DNA from: Alteribacillus persepolensis
Lineage (GTDB): Bacteria > Bacillota > Bacilli > Bacillales > Marinococcaceae
Assembly (NCBI RefSeq): GCF_900099605.1
Contig: NZ_FNDK01000001.1
Location: 186,001 to 250,000 of the forward strand
Direction: 5' to 3'
DNA: 64,000 bases
The notes beneath the pieces are model-generated. The model had not been told where the DNA came from. It was given only the letters and a program-made list of their open reading frames with translations, and did no database searches. How positions within the stretch are numbered: the stretch's first letter is position 1; each line of letters opens with the position of its first letter. Made by a program: the position numbers and the translations under genes. Below are positions 45,098 through 54,925 of this stretch, in pieces.

Positions 45098-46474
45098 ATG
45101 CGGATAGAAGAGTGCTTTGACGTACACATTGCAGAAGATGGGATGACCGCTTATTTGACGATATTAGAAAAATCAGATGAACAGGAACAGTGGGAGCTGG
45201 ATGTATGGGAAAGTTTCTTGAAAGCGAATGGCGTAGTTTACGGTATAAAACACCAAACGCTTGAAGCTGTAGTGGAACAGCCGCAAGAGCTGACCTTTCC
45301 GCTTGTTATAGCGGAAGGAATCTCTCCACAAAATGGAACAGCCGCTTTCATCCAGTCTGCGCTAATAGAAAGGGAAGTCCATACATCAAGGACGCAGGCC
45401 GGTCAGCAAATAAATATCAATTTAAAACAGGTAATTGATATACCAATGGCAGAAGAGGGCGAACTGGTTGGGGAAAAAGTTGAAGCTACTCCCGGAGTAG
45501 ATGGCACTACGGTCACCAATGAATCCATTAAAGCAAAAGCCGGCCGGGACTTTGTTCTTCGTCCAGGAAAAAACACACGCATAGAAGGCAATCAGATTTA
45601 TGCGTTATCATCAGGGCAAGTAAGTGTCCACAAAAAAACAGTTCATGTCTATCCTGTCTATGAAGTATCAGGAGACTTAGATCTGCAAACGGGCAATATT
45701 GATTTTACTGGTAATGTTGAAATTAGAGGGAATGTGCCATCTGGTTTTGAAGTGAAAGCAAAAGGAGATATTAGGGTGCGTGGGACAGTGGAAGGTGCTT
45801 TTATTGAAGCGGGTGGATCTGTTTATATTGGAGAAGGTATTAGTGCACAACATAAGGGGTATGTGGAAGCAGGAAAAGATATACAGGCGACATACCTGAA
45901 TGAAGCACATGTCGAAGCTGGTGATAACATTGTTGTCCAGGAAACAATAATGCACAGCCGTTGTCATGCAGGTGGAGATATTATTTGTTTAAAAGGCAGA
46001 GGCCTTGTAGTAGGAGGTTCTCTCTCTGCCGTTTCGGCTGTCTGTGTGAAAGAAGCAGGCAACGTGATGAATACGAAAACGTCGTTTTTCCTTGGTGCAG
46101 CTGAACAGCTCATTAATAGACAAAAAGAGCACGAGCAAACACTGGTTCAAGCAAAAAATGAAAGCCTGAAACTGCAAAAGTTTTTAAAAGATTTAGATAA
46201 CAAAAAAGTACCTGCAGCTAAGAATCGTGTCATGAAGCTAAGAGCACGGAATGCGTTAAAAACATTACAGATTAAAGCAAAAGATGCCGCTGAAGAATTA
46301 GAAGTAATGCATGACGTATGGGAAGATGCCGGAAGGGGATATATTATCGTCAAGAACCAGCTGCATGAAAATGTCGTGATTCATTTTGGGAAATATAGCA
46401 AAACGACTCGAAGAACATATTCAAATGTGAAAGTGACGTATGAAGAAGGCGATATTCATATGAAATCATTGTAA
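45098..46474 (+). CDS. FapA-type (DUF342) polysaccharide-domain protein
   Basis: 458 residues. The central part (about 180-330) shows the repeated short beta-strands of a DUF342/FapA beta-helix: GNIDFTGNVEIRGNVPSG, VKAKGDIRVRGTVEGA, IEAGGSVYIGEG, VEAGKDIQATYLN, VEAGDNIVVQETI. The C-terminal half is a Lys/Glu coiled coil (about 345-415). It has no signal peptide. Such genes lie between sigD and swrB in many Bacillaceae though not in B. subtilis. Its job is not known. Confidence 0.85.
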   Translation: MRIEECFDVHIAEDGMTAYLTILEKSDEQEQWELDVWESFLKANGVVYGIKHQTLEAVVEQPQELTFPLVIAEGISPQNGTAAFIQSALIEREVHTSRTQAGQQININLKQVIDIPMAEEGELVGEKVEATPGVDGTTVTNESIKAKAGRDFVLRPGKNTRIEGNQIYALSSGQVSVHKKTVHVYPVYEVSGDLDLQTGNIDFTGNVEIRGNVPSGFEVKAKGDIRVRGTVEGAFIEAGGSVYIGEGISAQHKGYVEAGKDIQATYLNEAHVEAGDNIVVQETIMHSRCHAGGDIICLKGRGLVVGGSLSAVSAVCVKEAGNVMNTKTSFFLGAAEQLINRQKEHEQTLVQAKNESLKLQKFLKDLDNKKVPAAKNRVMKLRARNALKTLQIKAKDAAEELEVMHDVWEDAGRGYIIVKNQLHENVVIHFGKYSKTTRRTYSNVKVTYEEGDIHMKSL

Positions 46475-46490
46475 ATGGAAGGGGCCAGCT

Positions 46491-46556
46491 ATGTTTTTAC
46501 GTGCCGTTGCACGAGAGCATCAAGCTGTGCATAACGTGCAGCATATCCCTTCTTGA
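46491..46556 (+). CDS. Possible 21-residue leader peptide before swrB
   Basis: ATG 46491 to TGA 46554-46556 reads MFLRAVAREHQAVHNVQHIPS. GGAAGGGG (46477-46484) is six bases upstream, a good ribosome site. GCACG and CGTGC within it could form a hairpin. It fills the FapA-swrB gap. Too short to prove, and it may be chance. Confidence 0.3.
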   Translation: MFLRAVAREHQAVHNVQHIPS

Positions 46557-46590
46557 AAACAAGAAAAAACACGTGAGAGGAGGAATAGTT

Positions 46591-47091
46591 ATGACTGTGG
46601 CTTTTATAGTGTTAAGCTTTTTCGTTCACATTGTAACGATAGGCTTTCTTGTCGTGATATCTAAAAAACAGAAGGCCTTACAAAAAGAGCGCGGCAATCT
46701 TATGAATGTTCGTGAGGATGTCAAAGGTTTGCTCGAAACCTATACCAATGAAGTGAAGCGAGAAAACGAAGCGCTAAAACAATCGCTGCAAACTCAAACG
46801 TCAGCACCCAGAATATATGAGCTGCAGCAGCAAACACAACAAGCAGCAGAAGAAAGTGATAAACGTCCTGAACAGCAAGAGCGCACTGATAAGAGAGAAA
46901 ACATACGTGAAAATAATTTTTCTATTCCGAATAAAAACGAAGACATCGAAGATACAGAAGATACATATGAAGTATCGTTCAAAGCAAAAGTACTCTCATT
47001 AGCCAATCAAGGGTATGAAAAAGGAGAAATTGCGAAACAATTGAATATGGGAAAAGGCGAAGTAGAGCTGCTGTTAAAATTTTATCAATAA
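46591..47091 (+). CDS. swrB: Swarming motility protein SwrB
   Basis: Membrane-anchored activator of flagellar export in B. subtilis. One N-terminal membrane helix (about residues 2-22, VAFIVLSFFVHIVTIGFLVVIS), a Gln/Glu-rich coiled linker (about 30-115), and a C-terminal helix-turn-helix-like part (FKAKVLSLANQGYEKGEIAKQLNMGKGEVELLLKFYQ). About 166 residues, matching SwrB. AGAGGAGG fixes the ATG at 46591. It is the last fla/che gene; no terminator is seen before the rpsB promoter. Confidence 0.88.
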   Translation: MTVAFIVLSFFVHIVTIGFLVVISKKQKALQKERGNLMNVREDVKGLLETYTNEVKRENEALKQSLQTQTSAPRIYELQQQTQQAAEESDKRPEQQERTDKRENIRENNFSIPNKNEDIEDTEDTYEVSFKAKVLSLANQGYEKGEIAKQLNMGKGEVELLLKFYQ

Positions 47092-47106
47092 AAACGGATG
47101 ACAATC

Positions 47107-47135
47107 TTGCTTTGCTGTGTGACGTATGGTATATT
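47107..47135 (+). promoter_or_regulatory. Sigma-A promoter for rpsB
   Basis: TTGCTT (47107-47112), 17-bp spacer, TATATT (47130-47135), leaving a leader of about 100 nt before rpsB. Confidence 0.75.
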
Positions 47136-47141
47136 AATCCA

Positions 47142-47240
47142 CGGTGTTATTACACACGTTTGGCTGATTTAAGCAATGGTGCCCCGCATGAGGGTTTTGC
47201 TTAAATATGAAGCAGACGGAGGAAAAAACCTAAGGAGGAA
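47142..47240 (+). promoter_or_regulatory. Structured leader RNA upstream of rpsB
   Basis: A perfect 10-bp stem, ATTTAAGCAA (47167-47176) with TTGCTTAAAT (47197-47206), encloses a 20-base loop containing a CCC/GGG inner pairing. There is no T run, so it is not a terminator. It lies between the promoter and the ribosome site AAGGAGG and may be an S2 autoregulatory leader. Confidence 0.5.
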
Positions 47241-47245
47241 TAAAA

Positions 47246-47998
47246 ATGGCTGTTATTTCCATGAAACAACTGCTCGAAGCAGGGGTTCACTTCGGACACC
47301 AGACTCGCCGCTGGAACCCAAAAATGAGCCGTTATATCTTTACTGAAAGAAACGGCATTTACATCATTGATTTGCAAAAAACAGTAAAGAAAGTAGAAGA
47401 AGCGTACAATTATGTGCGTGATCTTGCCGCTGACGGCGGAAAGATTTTGTTTGTAGGTACGAAAAAACAAGCTCAAGATTCTGTACGCGAAGAAGCGCAG
47501 CGTTCTGGAATGTATTATATCAATCAGCGCTGGTTAGGCGGAACACTAACAAACTTTGCTACGATTAGAAAGCGTATTGCACGTTTGAAAGATATTGAAA
47601 GAATGCAGGAAGATGGAACGTTTGATGTTCTTCCTAAAAAAGAAGTAATGCTGTTGAAAAAAGAAATGGAGCGTCTTGAAAAGTTTTTGGGCGGCATTAA
47701 AGAAATGAACGAACTTCCAGATGCCATCTTTATCATTGATCCGCGCAAAGAACGCATTGCTGTAGCAGAAGCGCATAAATTGAACATTCCTATCATTTCC
47801 ATTGTGGACACAAACTGTGATCCAGACGAAATCGATAAGGTAATCCCTGGTAATGACGACGCTATCCGTGCCGTTCGTCTATTAACTTCTAAAATGGCTG
47901 ATGCTGTAATTGAAGCAACGCAAGGAGCAGAAGAAGCTGTTGAAGAACAGCAGCAGGAAGCGGCAGAAGAGAAGGAAGAAGAAGAAACCCTTTCTTAA
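47246..47998 (+). CDS. rpsB: 30S ribosomal protein S2
   Basis: Small-subunit ribosomal protein S2. It starts [46 protein letters not shown], the standard S2 N-terminus, with [11 protein letters not shown] and [29 protein letters not shown] further on. 250 residues. The C-terminal tail is strongly acidic ([22 protein letters not shown]). AAGGAGGAAT precedes the ATG. tsf follows after an internal terminator. Confidence 0.98.
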   Translation: MAVISMKQLLEAGVHFGHQTRRWNPKMSRYIFTERNGIYIIDLQKTVKKVEEAYNYVRDLAADGGKILFVGTKKQAQDSVREEAQRSGMYYINQRWLGGTLTNFATIRKRIARLKDIERMQEDGTFDVLPKKEVMLLKKEMERLEKFLGGIKEMNELPDAIFIIDPRKERIAVAEAHKLNIPIISIVDTNCDPDEIDKVIPGNDDAIRAVRLLTSKMADAVIEATQGAEEAVEEQQQEAAEEKEEEETLS

Positions 47999-48043
47999 TC
48001 TTCCTAAACGCTCTGTACAGCAGATTGTTATATGTTTAACCAT

Positions 48044-48084
48044 AAAGGGTGATAAAAGGGGGATGCCCTTTGTCACCCTTTTTC
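48044..48084 (+). terminator. Terminator between rpsB and tsf
   Basis: AAAGGGTGATAAAAGGG (48044-48060) folds on CCCTTTGTCACCCTTTT (48066-48082) with one small internal mismatch and a five-base loop, followed by T's. It would partly end rpsB transcripts before tsf. Confidence 0.75.
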
Positions 48085-48147
48085 CTTGCAAAACATATGC
48101 ACAGGATATAAATGTTTGAAATGAATACATTAGAGGAGGAATATGGA

Positions 48148-49029
48148 ATGGCTATTTCGGCTAGCATGGTAAAAGAACTACGCGAAAAAACGGGTGCAGG
48201 AATGATGGACTGCAAAAAAGCTTTGACAGAAACGGATGGAAACATGGAAGAAGCAGTGAACTACCTTCGTGAAAAAGGTATTTCCAAAGCTGCTAAGAAA
48301 GCAGACCGTGTGGCTGCAGAAGGTCTTACTTACGTTACGAGTGAAGGTAATAAAGCAGTCATTGTAGAAGTGAACGCTGAAACGGACTTTGTTGCGAAAA
48401 ATGAAAATTTCCAAACACTTGTAAAAACGATTGCTGATTACTTGTTGGAAAAAGAACCAGCTGACGTAGAATCCGCTCTTTCCAGTGAAATGAAAGATGG
48501 TACAACACTAGAAACATACATTAATGATCAAATTGCGAAAATCGGTGAAAAAATCTCATTGCGCCGTTTTGAAGTACTTACAAAAGGTGATAATGCAGCA
48601 TTTGGCTCCTATTTGCATATGGGAGGACGTATTGGCGTATTAACAATGCTAGAAGGTACAACAGATGAAGATATCGCAAAAGATGTTGCCATGCACGTTG
48701 CTGCTATTAACCCAAGCTATGTTTCCCGTGATGAAGTGCCAAAAGAAGAAGCAGAAAAAGAGCGTGAAGTATTAAAACAACAAGCGCTTAATGAAGGAAA
48801 GCCTGAAAATATCGTAGAAAAAATGGTAGAAGGCCGCCTTAATAAATATTTTGAACAAATCTGCTTACTTGACCAAGAGTTTGTCAAAGACTCTGATCAA
48901 AAAGTTGGCAAATATGTAGAAAGCAAAGGCGCTGCCGTAAAAACATTTATCCGTTATGAAGTAGGAGAAGGCATGGAAAAACGCGAAGATAACTTTGCAG
49001 AAGAAGTTATGTCACAAGTGAAAAAATAA
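48148..49029 (+). CDS. tsf: Translation elongation factor Ts
   Basis: Guanine nucleotide exchange factor for EF-Tu. It starts [45 protein letters not shown], with the TDFVAKN motif in [12 protein letters not shown]. About 293 residues, the B. subtilis length. The ATG at 48148 follows TAGAGGAGGA; longer in-frame starts are less likely. It is followed by two tandem hairpins before pyrH. Confidence 0.98.
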   Translation: MAISASMVKELREKTGAGMMDCKKALTETDGNMEEAVNYLREKGISKAAKKADRVAAEGLTYVTSEGNKAVIVEVNAETDFVAKNENFQTLVKTIADYLLEKEPADVESALSSEMKDGTTLETYINDQIAKIGEKISLRRFEVLTKGDNAAFGSYLHMGGRIGVLTMLEGTTDEDIAKDVAMHVAAINPSYVSRDEVPKEEAEKEREVLKQQALNEGKPENIVEKMVEGRLNKYFEQICLLDQEFVKDSDQKVGKYVESKGAAVKTFIRYEVGEGMEKREDNFAEEVMSQVKK

Positions 49030-49043
49030 CTGCACCAAAAGAC

Positions 49044-49135
49044 AGGGGCTTAACAGCGTAGTGTAGTAGTGGCCGTCTGATGAAGATATATCATACCTCT
49101 TCATAAAGTCACGTTGCCTGTAAGCCCCCTTTTTG
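49044..49135 (+). terminator. Branched hairpin terminator after tsf
   Basis: AGGGGCTTA...CAG (49044-49056) pairs with CTG TAAGCCCC (49118-49128) around a long loop that itself contains TGAAGA...TCTTCA (49081-49086 with 49098-49103). A T run follows (49131-49135). The unusual size suggests a structured RNA as well as a terminator. Confidence 0.6.
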
Positions 49136-49148
49136 TGACGACGTTTTT

Positions 49149-49188
49149 GGGGACTGTTTCGATGACACCGATAACAGCCCCTGTTTTT
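49149..49188 (+). terminator. Second terminator-like hairpin before pyrH
   Basis: GGGG-CTGTT (49149-49158, one bulged A) pairs with AACAGCCCC (49173-49181), with an inner TCG/CGA, followed by a T run (49184-49188). It stands 78 bp before pyrH. No promoter was found between it and pyrH, so it may act as an attenuator. Confidence 0.6.
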
Positions 49189-49265
49189 CAATAAGAGCCT
49201 TCTTTTACATCACGATCACATGACAAATCACGACGTTATTGCAAGCAAAAAAACGGGGGTTAATC

Positions 49266-49985
49266 ATGGCGAAATACAAACGGGTAGTATTAAAATTAAG
49301 CGGGGAAGCGTTGGCTGGCCAGCAGGGTTATGGAATTGATCCAGACGTCATACAATCCATTGCGTCCCAAATAAAAGAAATAGTAGAATTAGATGTAGAA
49401 GTTGCTGTCGTTGTAGGCGGAGGCAATATTTGGCGAGGAATGGCCGGAAGCTCAAAAGGGATGGATAGAGCTACAGCAGACTACATGGGAATGCTTGCGA
49501 CTGTTATGAACTCGCTGGCTCTACAAGACAGCTTAGAAGATAATGCCGTGGAAACAAGAGTGCAAACGTCGATTGAAATGAGGCAGGTAGCTGAACCTTA
49601 CATACGCCGCAAAGCGATACGGCATTTGGAAAAAAAGCGTGTTGTTATTTTTGCAGCCGGTACAGGTAACCCATATTTTTCCACCGATACAACAGCAGCA
49701 CTTCGCGCAGCGGAAATTGAAGCAGAAGTAATTTTGATGGCTAAAAATAATGTAGATGGCGTATATGATGCAGACCCATCAGTACATGCAGATGCTAAAA
49801 AATACCAAACGCTGACGTATTTGGATTTATTAAACGGAGGATTAGGAGTTATGGATTCAACCGCTTCAACGCTCTGCATGGACAATAATATCCCGCTGCT
49901 CGTATTTTCCATTATGGAAGAAGGTAATATAAAAAAAGCGGTTCTTGGTGAAGATATTGGAACCGTGGTCAGGGGGAAAGAATAA
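49266..49985 (+). CDS. pyrH: UMP kinase
   Basis: Phosphorylates UMP to UDP in pyrimidine nucleotide synthesis; amino-acid-kinase fold. It starts [29 protein letters not shown], with [34 protein letters not shown], and [13 protein letters not shown]. About 239 residues. The ribosome site GGGGG is weaker than for its neighbours. Its stop overlaps frr (TAATG). Confidence 0.98.
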   Translation: MAKYKRVVLKLSGEALAGQQGYGIDPDVIQSIASQIKEIVELDVEVAVVVGGGNIWRGMAGSSKGMDRATADYMGMLATVMNSLALQDSLEDNAVETRVQTSIEMRQVAEPYIRRKAIRHLEKKRVVIFAAGTGNPYFSTDTTAALRAAEIEAEVILMAKNNVDGVYDADPSVHADAKKYQTLTYLDLLNGGLGVMDSTASTLCMDNNIPLLVFSIMEEGNIKKAVLGEDIGTVVRGKE

Positions 49986-50542
49986 TGGCAAAAGAAATAA
50001 TTCAAGAAGCAAACGAGAGAATGAGCAAATCGGTTGATGCACTCAGCCGTGAATTAGCTACGTTGCGAGCTGGACGAGCAAATCCTTCCATGCTTGACAA
50101 AGTCATGGTTAATTACTATGGAGCAGAGACGCCGTTAAACCAGTTAGCAACGATTTCTGTACCAGAAGCGCGCCTTCTTATTGTCACGCCTTTTGATAAA
50201 TCCTCAATTGGTGATATTGAAAAAGGGATTCAAAAAGCAGACCTTGGTTTGTCTCCGAACAACGACGGCGGTGTGATTCGCATTAACATTCCTTCCTTGA
50301 CAGAAGAAAGGCGAAAAGAGTTAAGCAAGCTCGTGAAAAAATATGCAGAAGAGGCAAGAGTGGCTGTGCGCAATGTACGCCGCGATGCAAACGATGGTTT
50401 GAAAAAGCAGCAAAAAGAGGGCGAGATTTCGGAAGATGAGTTAAAAAGGCATCAAGATGAGGTCCAAAAGATTACCGATAAACATATACAGGCAATTGAC
50501 AAGGCAGCAGAAAATAAAGAACAAGAAATTATGGAAGTTTAA
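49985..50542 (+). CDS. frr: Ribosome recycling factor
   Basis: Splits post-termination ribosomes with EF-G. It contains [50 protein letters not shown] and [40 protein letters not shown], the full RRF signature. 185 residues. Co-translated with pyrH; terminated by a hairpin at 50576. Confidence 0.98.
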   Translation: MAKEIIQEANERMSKSVDALSRELATLRAGRANPSMLDKVMVNYYGAETPLNQLATISVPEARLLIVTPFDKSSIGDIEKGIQKADLGLSPNNDGGVIRINIPSLTEERRKELSKLVKKYAEEARVAVRNVRRDANDGLKKQQKEGEISEDELKRHQDEVQKITDKHIQAIDKAAENKEQEIMEV

Positions 50543-50575
50543 TGCAAATCACGTTACAATGAAAGCATGTTATGA

Positions 50576-50606
50576 AACCCTCTTCTACGTTAGGAGGGTT
50601 TTTTTG
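50576..50606 (+). terminator. Rho-independent terminator after frr
   Basis: AACCCTC (50576-50582) pairs with GAGGGTT (50594-50600) around an 11-base loop, followed by seven T's. Confidence 0.85.
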
Positions 50607-50675
50607 CACCATTGTATGTTATTTTCTCGATGCTACATAGATGTGATACTTTTAACAAAGGCTGGTGCCCTCTAC

Positions 50676-51440
50676 ATGGATGATCAATTTTTTCATGCTA
50701 GAAATGCAAATGCGATAGATAATACTCAAGCAACAAAACTTGGCAATATTCCGGAACATATAGCCATTATTATGGATGGAAATGGGCGATGGGCAAAGCA
50801 AAAAGGTCTGCCGCGCGTAGCAGGTCATAGGGAAGGCATGAAAGTGATTAATAAAATTGTTGCAAAAGCATCAGAGGTGGGTGTTCGATACTTAACCCTG
50901 TACGCTTTTTCCACCGAAAATTGGAAGCGGCCTAAATCAGAGGTTGAATTTTTAATGAAATTGCCTGACCGTTTTTTGTCGAAAGAGCTGCCGAAGTTAA
51001 AGAAAAATAATGTACAGGTGCGCACAATGGGAGAAAAGTCATTATTACCTGCACATACTCAAAAAGCAGTTCAAAAAGCAGTGCGGGAAACGGCAGACAA
51101 CACAGGGGTTGTGTTAAACTTGGCTTTAAATTATGGAAGCCGTCATGAACTTGTTTATGCCATGAAGGAAATTGGCAAAGATATAGAAAAAGGCAAACTT
51201 GCAGCAAAAGATATAGATGAAAAGTTAATTGCAAGCAATTTATTATGCAGTGACTTGCCAGAGCCGGACTTGCTGATTCGAACGAGCGGAGAGCAGAGAT
51301 TAAGTAATTTTATGTTGTGGCAGCTGGCGTACAGCGAGTTTTGGTTCACCGAAGTATTGTGGCCTGATTTCACAGAACATGACCTTTTACAGGCAATTCA
51401 AACGTTTCAGCAGCGCAAAAGGCGGTACGGCGGTGTATAA
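50676..51440 (+). CDS. uppS: Undecaprenyl diphosphate synthase
   Basis: Cis-prenyltransferase that makes the lipid carrier for cell wall synthesis. The catalytic Asp34 is in IPEHIAIIMDGNGRWAKQKG, followed by GHREGMKVI, LTLYAFSTENWKRP, LNLALNYGSRHEL, and LLIRTSGEQRLSNFMLWQLAYSEFWF. About 254 residues. The start at 50676 is tentative because the ribosome site is weak; earlier in-frame starts would cross the frr terminator. It sits 14 bp before cdsA. Confidence 0.96.
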   Translation: MDDQFFHARNANAIDNTQATKLGNIPEHIAIIMDGNGRWAKQKGLPRVAGHREGMKVINKIVAKASEVGVRYLTLYAFSTENWKRPKSEVEFLMKLPDRFLSKELPKLKKNNVQVRTMGEKSLLPAHTQKAVQKAVRETADNTGVVLNLALNYGSRHELVYAMKEIGKDIEKGKLAAKDIDEKLIASNLLCSDLPEPDLLIRTSGEQRLSNFMLWQLAYSEFWFTEVLWPDFTEHDLLQAIQTFQQRKRRYGGV

Positions 51441-51453
51441 TGGAGGATAAATA

Positions 51454-52251
51454 ATGAGACAGCGGCTTATTACAGGAATAATTGGAGCAGTTGCTTTTAT
51501 AAGTGTAGTCATTATAGGAAATACAGTATTCACATTAGCTATTGCCATCGTTGCATCGATGGCGATGTTTGAATTGCTGCGAATGAAACGAATTCGGCCG
51601 TTTTCTTTAATGGGGGTTATTAGCTTATGTATTATGTGGATTTTGCTTGTACCAACTGAATGGCTAAACATTGTTTTTTTTATGCCTGTATCAAAAGCGG
51701 AACTATTTTTAATGACTATTCTTTTACTGCTGGCATTGACGGTGTTCACGAAGAACACGTTCACCTTTGATGAAGCAGGTTTTGTCATATTATCTTCCGT
51801 CTATATAGGGTATGGGTTTTATCACTTTTTGGTGGCGCGGAATTTAGAAGAAATCGGACTTACGTTGATATTATTTATTTTGTTTCTTATTTGGTCCACT
51901 GATTCAGGTGCTTATTTTGTTGGCAAACGCTGGGGGAAGCACAAGCTTTCTCCAGATATCAGTCCAAAAAAAACCATTGAAGGATTCATCGGCGGCATCG
52001 TTATGGCTGCAGTCGTCGGCGGAATCTTTCATTTCTTTTTTCCGATTTATTCGTCCATAACGACATTAATACTATTCATCGTCGTGACATCTGTATTTGG
52101 ACAACTTGGTGATTTAGTGGAGTCGGCGTTAAAGCGTCATTATGCGGTGAAAGATTCCGGAACAGTCCTTCCAGGCCATGGAGGCGTGCTGGACCGCTTT
52201 GATAGTTTGATTTTTGTGATGCCCGTTCTACATTTCTTCCATTTTTTCTAA
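51454..52251 (+). CDS. cdsA: Phosphatidate cytidylyltransferase
   Basis: Makes CDP-diacylglycerol, precursor of phosphatidylglycerol and cardiolipin. About eight hydrophobic segments span 265 residues. The signature near the C-terminus is complete: QLGDLVESALKRHYAVKDSGTVLPGHGGVLDRFDSLIFVMPV, with the conserved Lys and Asp residues. WSTDSGAYFVGKRWGKHKLSPDISPKKTIEG precedes it. TGGAGGAT lies before the ATG. Confidence 0.97.
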   Translation: MRQRLITGIIGAVAFISVVIIGNTVFTLAIAIVASMAMFELLRMKRIRPFSLMGVISLCIMWILLVPTEWLNIVFFMPVSKAELFLMTILLLLALTVFTKNTFTFDEAGFVILSSVYIGYGFYHFLVARNLEEIGLTLILFILFLIWSTDSGAYFVGKRWGKHKLSPDISPKKTIEGFIGGIVMAAVVGGIFHFFFPIYSSITTLILFIVVTSVFGQLGDLVESALKRHYAVKDSGTVLPGHGGVLDRFDSLIFVMPVLHFFHFF

Positions 52252-52460
52252 CAGCTCTGCTGCAGGTAGCAACTTCCTATGTAAGCAGGTGGATAACATG
52301 AACTGATCATTCAATGTGCGAAAAAGACACTTGTTTTGCGAGTTTCAGAGAAGGAAGTTTTTCTCCGTAAGCATAGCCGATAGTACCGCCATAACAACAG
52401 CAATATGAAAAAGAACCTTTTTAACAAAAAACGTCCATCATGACACAAAGGAGTATCTTC

Positions 52461-53609
52461 ATGAAAAATATTGCACTCATTGGTTCGACTGGCTCGATTG
52501 GAACCCAAACATTGGACATTATTCGAACACATCGAGATGAATTCAATTTAGTTTCGATAGCAGCCGGCCGTAATATAGAGTTAGTGCTCAAACAAATTAG
52601 AGAGTTTTCGCCCAATGTCGTAGCAGTTGAAAGAAAGCAGGACGCAGAACATATTCAGCAGCAAGTAGACCCAGCTGTTAAAGTGTTACATGGGAAAGAA
52701 GGCTTGCTTGAAGCAGCTGTTGCAGACAACGCGGATTTTTTAATGAATGCTTTAGTGGGAAGTCTTGGCTTAGAGCCAACGCTGCAAGCGATGGAAGCAG
52801 GCATGGATATAGGTATTGCCAACAAAGAAACGTTGGTTACTGCCGGACACCTTGTCACTGAAAAAGCAAAAAAACATCAGGTGCAGCTTTTACCAGTAGA
52901 TAGTGAGCATTCTGCAATCTTTCAAAGTTTAGAAGGCAATCGGCGTCAAGAAGTAGAACGGTTAATTGTGACCGCGTCAGGAGGAAGTTTTAGAGACCGA
53001 AGCCGCAGTGAATTAGAAGGGGTGTCCGTAGAAGATGCACTTAAACACCCGAACTGGCAAATGGGTGCAAAGATTACCATTGATTCTGCTACGATGATGA
53101 ACAAAGGGTTTGAAGTTATTGAAGCTCATTGGCTGTTTGATATGTCTTATGATGACATTGATGTTGTTCTTCACAAAGAAAGCATTATTCATTCACTTGT
53201 AGAATATCGTGATAAAAGCGTACTTGCCCAGCTAGGTTCTCCAGATATGCGTGTGCCAATCCAATATGCCATGTCTTATCCAAATAGGCTTGAATTAAAT
53301 GATACGGAAAGGTTAAACTTATGGGAAATAGGGAAACTGCACTTTGAAAAGCCTGACTTTGACCGGTATCGTTGTCTGCGCTATGCTTATGAAGCAGGAC
53401 GAACGGGAGGGACGCTTCCAACAGTATTAAATGCAGCCAATGAAGAAGCAGTCCGGCACTTTTTAAACGGTCAAATCACCTTCTTATCAATTGAAACCCA
53501 TATTGAAGAAGCGCTTGGACGGCATCAAACGATACAACATCCAGATTTGGATACGATTTTAGAAGTAGACAAGGAAACAAGGGAATTTGTCAGCTCTCGA
53601 ATAGGATGA
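52461..53609 (+). CDS. dxr: 1-deoxy-D-xylulose 5-phosphate reductoisomerase
   Basis: Second step of the MEP isoprenoid pathway; NADPH-dependent. The N-terminal NADPH site is [17 protein letters not shown]. The catalytic region contains [32 protein letters not shown] and [31 protein letters not shown]. About 382 residues. AAAGGAG at 52447-52453 favours the ATG at 52461. The 209 bp before it (52252-52460) show no clear gene or promoter. It links with uppS and cdsA in envelope lipid supply. Confidence 0.97.
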   Translation: MKNIALIGSTGSIGTQTLDIIRTHRDEFNLVSIAAGRNIELVLKQIREFSPNVVAVERKQDAEHIQQQVDPAVKVLHGKEGLLEAAVADNADFLMNALVGSLGLEPTLQAMEAGMDIGIANKETLVTAGHLVTEKAKKHQVQLLPVDSEHSAIFQSLEGNRRQEVERLIVTASGGSFRDRSRSELEGVSVEDALKHPNWQMGAKITIDSATMMNKGFEVIEAHWLFDMSYDDIDVVLHKESIIHSLVEYRDKSVLAQLGSPDMRVPIQYAMSYPNRLELNDTERLNLWEIGKLHFEKPDFDRYRCLRYAYEAGRTGGTLPTVLNAANEEAVRHFLNGQITFLSIETHIEEALGRHQTIQHPDLDTILEVDKETREFVSSRIG

Positions 53610-53622
53610 AGGTGGGAGAAAT

Positions 53623-54885
53623 GTGGATACTTTAATTGCGATTATTATCATATTTGGTGTGCTCGTAGCGGTTCATGAATGGGGACATCTTTATTTTGCT
53701 AAAAAAGCTGGTATTCTGTGCCGTGAATTTGCAATTGGTTTTGGGCCTAAGATTTTTTCGACAAAGAAAAATGAAACGGTTTATACCGTTCGACTTTTAC
53801 CTTTAGGCGGGTTTGTCCGCATGGCGGGGGAAGACCCGGAAGCTGTCCAAATAAAGCCAGGATATGAAGTCGGACTGGTATTTAACGAAGCGAACAAAGT
53901 CCGTGAAATCATTGTTAATAACAAATCGAAACATCCAGAAGCGAAAATTGTTTCTGTTGAGAGAATAGATCTCGAACGCAAGTTGCAAATCGAGGCGTAT
54001 ACCGATGAAGAGGATGGCTTGAAGTCATTTGATGTGGATGAAAAATGTGACGTCATTGTTGATGAAAAGCCTGAACAGATTGCTCCCATCCACCGGCAAT
54101 ATGGTTACAAAAAGCCATGGCAAAAAGCAATGGCCATTTTTGCCGGTCCGTTTATGAACTTTGTGCTTGCTTTTGTCATTTTAGTTGCATTCGGTTTGAT
54201 TAATGGCGTTCCTCAAGACGACGCAGCACTAGGCGAATTTACGGAGGAGAGCCCGGCTAGGGATGCAGGGCTTGAAGAAGGAGATCGCGTTGTCTCTATC
54301 GAAGGAGAAGAGGTAGACAGCTGGACGGAAATGACGAGAGCAATTCAACAGCACCCTAACGAAGAAATTGCCTTTCAAGTTGAGCGAAACGGAGAGTTAT
54401 TGACAGTTCCTGTTGAAACCGGTTCGCGGTATGATGAAATGGCGGAAGAAGAAATCGGTATTATTGGTGTTACGAGCGTCATGGCCCATTCTCCACTAGA
54501 AGCCGTGCAATATGGAGCGAGTCAAGTCTATCAGGTAAGTATGTTAATATTTGATGTGCTCGGCATGATTGTGACCGGTGATTTTTCTTTAGACTATTTG
54601 TCAGGTCCTGTAGGGATTTATAATTACACAGGGGAAGCGGCAGCTTTAGGTATTGCGGTATTAATTCAATGGGCAGCGATGCTCAGTGTCAACTTAGGTA
54701 TTGTGAACTTATTGCCGCTGCCAGCGTTAGATGGTGGAAGGCTGTTGTTTATATTTGCAGAAGCCATACGGGGAAAACCAATCGACCCGCAAAAAGAAGG
54801 CATGATTCATTTTATCGGCTTTGCCTTGCTGTTTTTACTGATGCTTGTTGTAACGTGGAATGATATAAATAAATTTTTCATGTAA
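53623..54885 (+). CDS. rasP: Site-2 zinc metalloprotease RasP (RseP)
   Basis: Membrane-embedded protease that cuts anti-sigma factors (RsiW in Bacillus) and remnant signal peptides. The zinc motif is VHEWGH (His18, Glu19, His22) in the first membrane helix. A PDZ domain covers about 185-270 ([29 protein letters not shown]). The third zinc ligand lies in [13 protein letters not shown], and three more membrane helices are visible. 420 residues. It starts with GTG after AAGGTGGGAG. Confidence 0.96.
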   Translation: MDTLIAIIIIFGVLVAVHEWGHLYFAKKAGILCREFAIGFGPKIFSTKKNETVYTVRLLPLGGFVRMAGEDPEAVQIKPGYEVGLVFNEANKVREIIVNNKSKHPEAKIVSVERIDLERKLQIEAYTDEEDGLKSFDVDEKCDVIVDEKPEQIAPIHRQYGYKKPWQKAMAIFAGPFMNFVLAFVILVAFGLINGVPQDDAALGEFTEESPARDAGLEEGDRVVSIEGEEVDSWTEMTRAIQQHPNEEIAFQVERNGELLTVPVETGSRYDEMAEEEIGIIGVTSVMAHSPLEAVQYGASQVYQVSMLIFDVLGMIVTGDFSLDYLSGPVGIYNYTGEAAALGIAVLIQWAAMLSVNLGIVNLLPLPALDGGRLLFIFAEAIRGKPIDPQKEGMIHFIGFALLFLLMLVVTWNDINKFFM

Positions 54886-54925
54886 GAAATTGACGCAATA
54901 ACATAAGAAAGAAGGTTCTATGTTT

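Noticed and set aside
52252-52460. Possible frameshifted extension of cdsA or a gene before dxr
   Set aside because: CdsA already ends with the complete signature and usual length, and the gap has no coding pattern.
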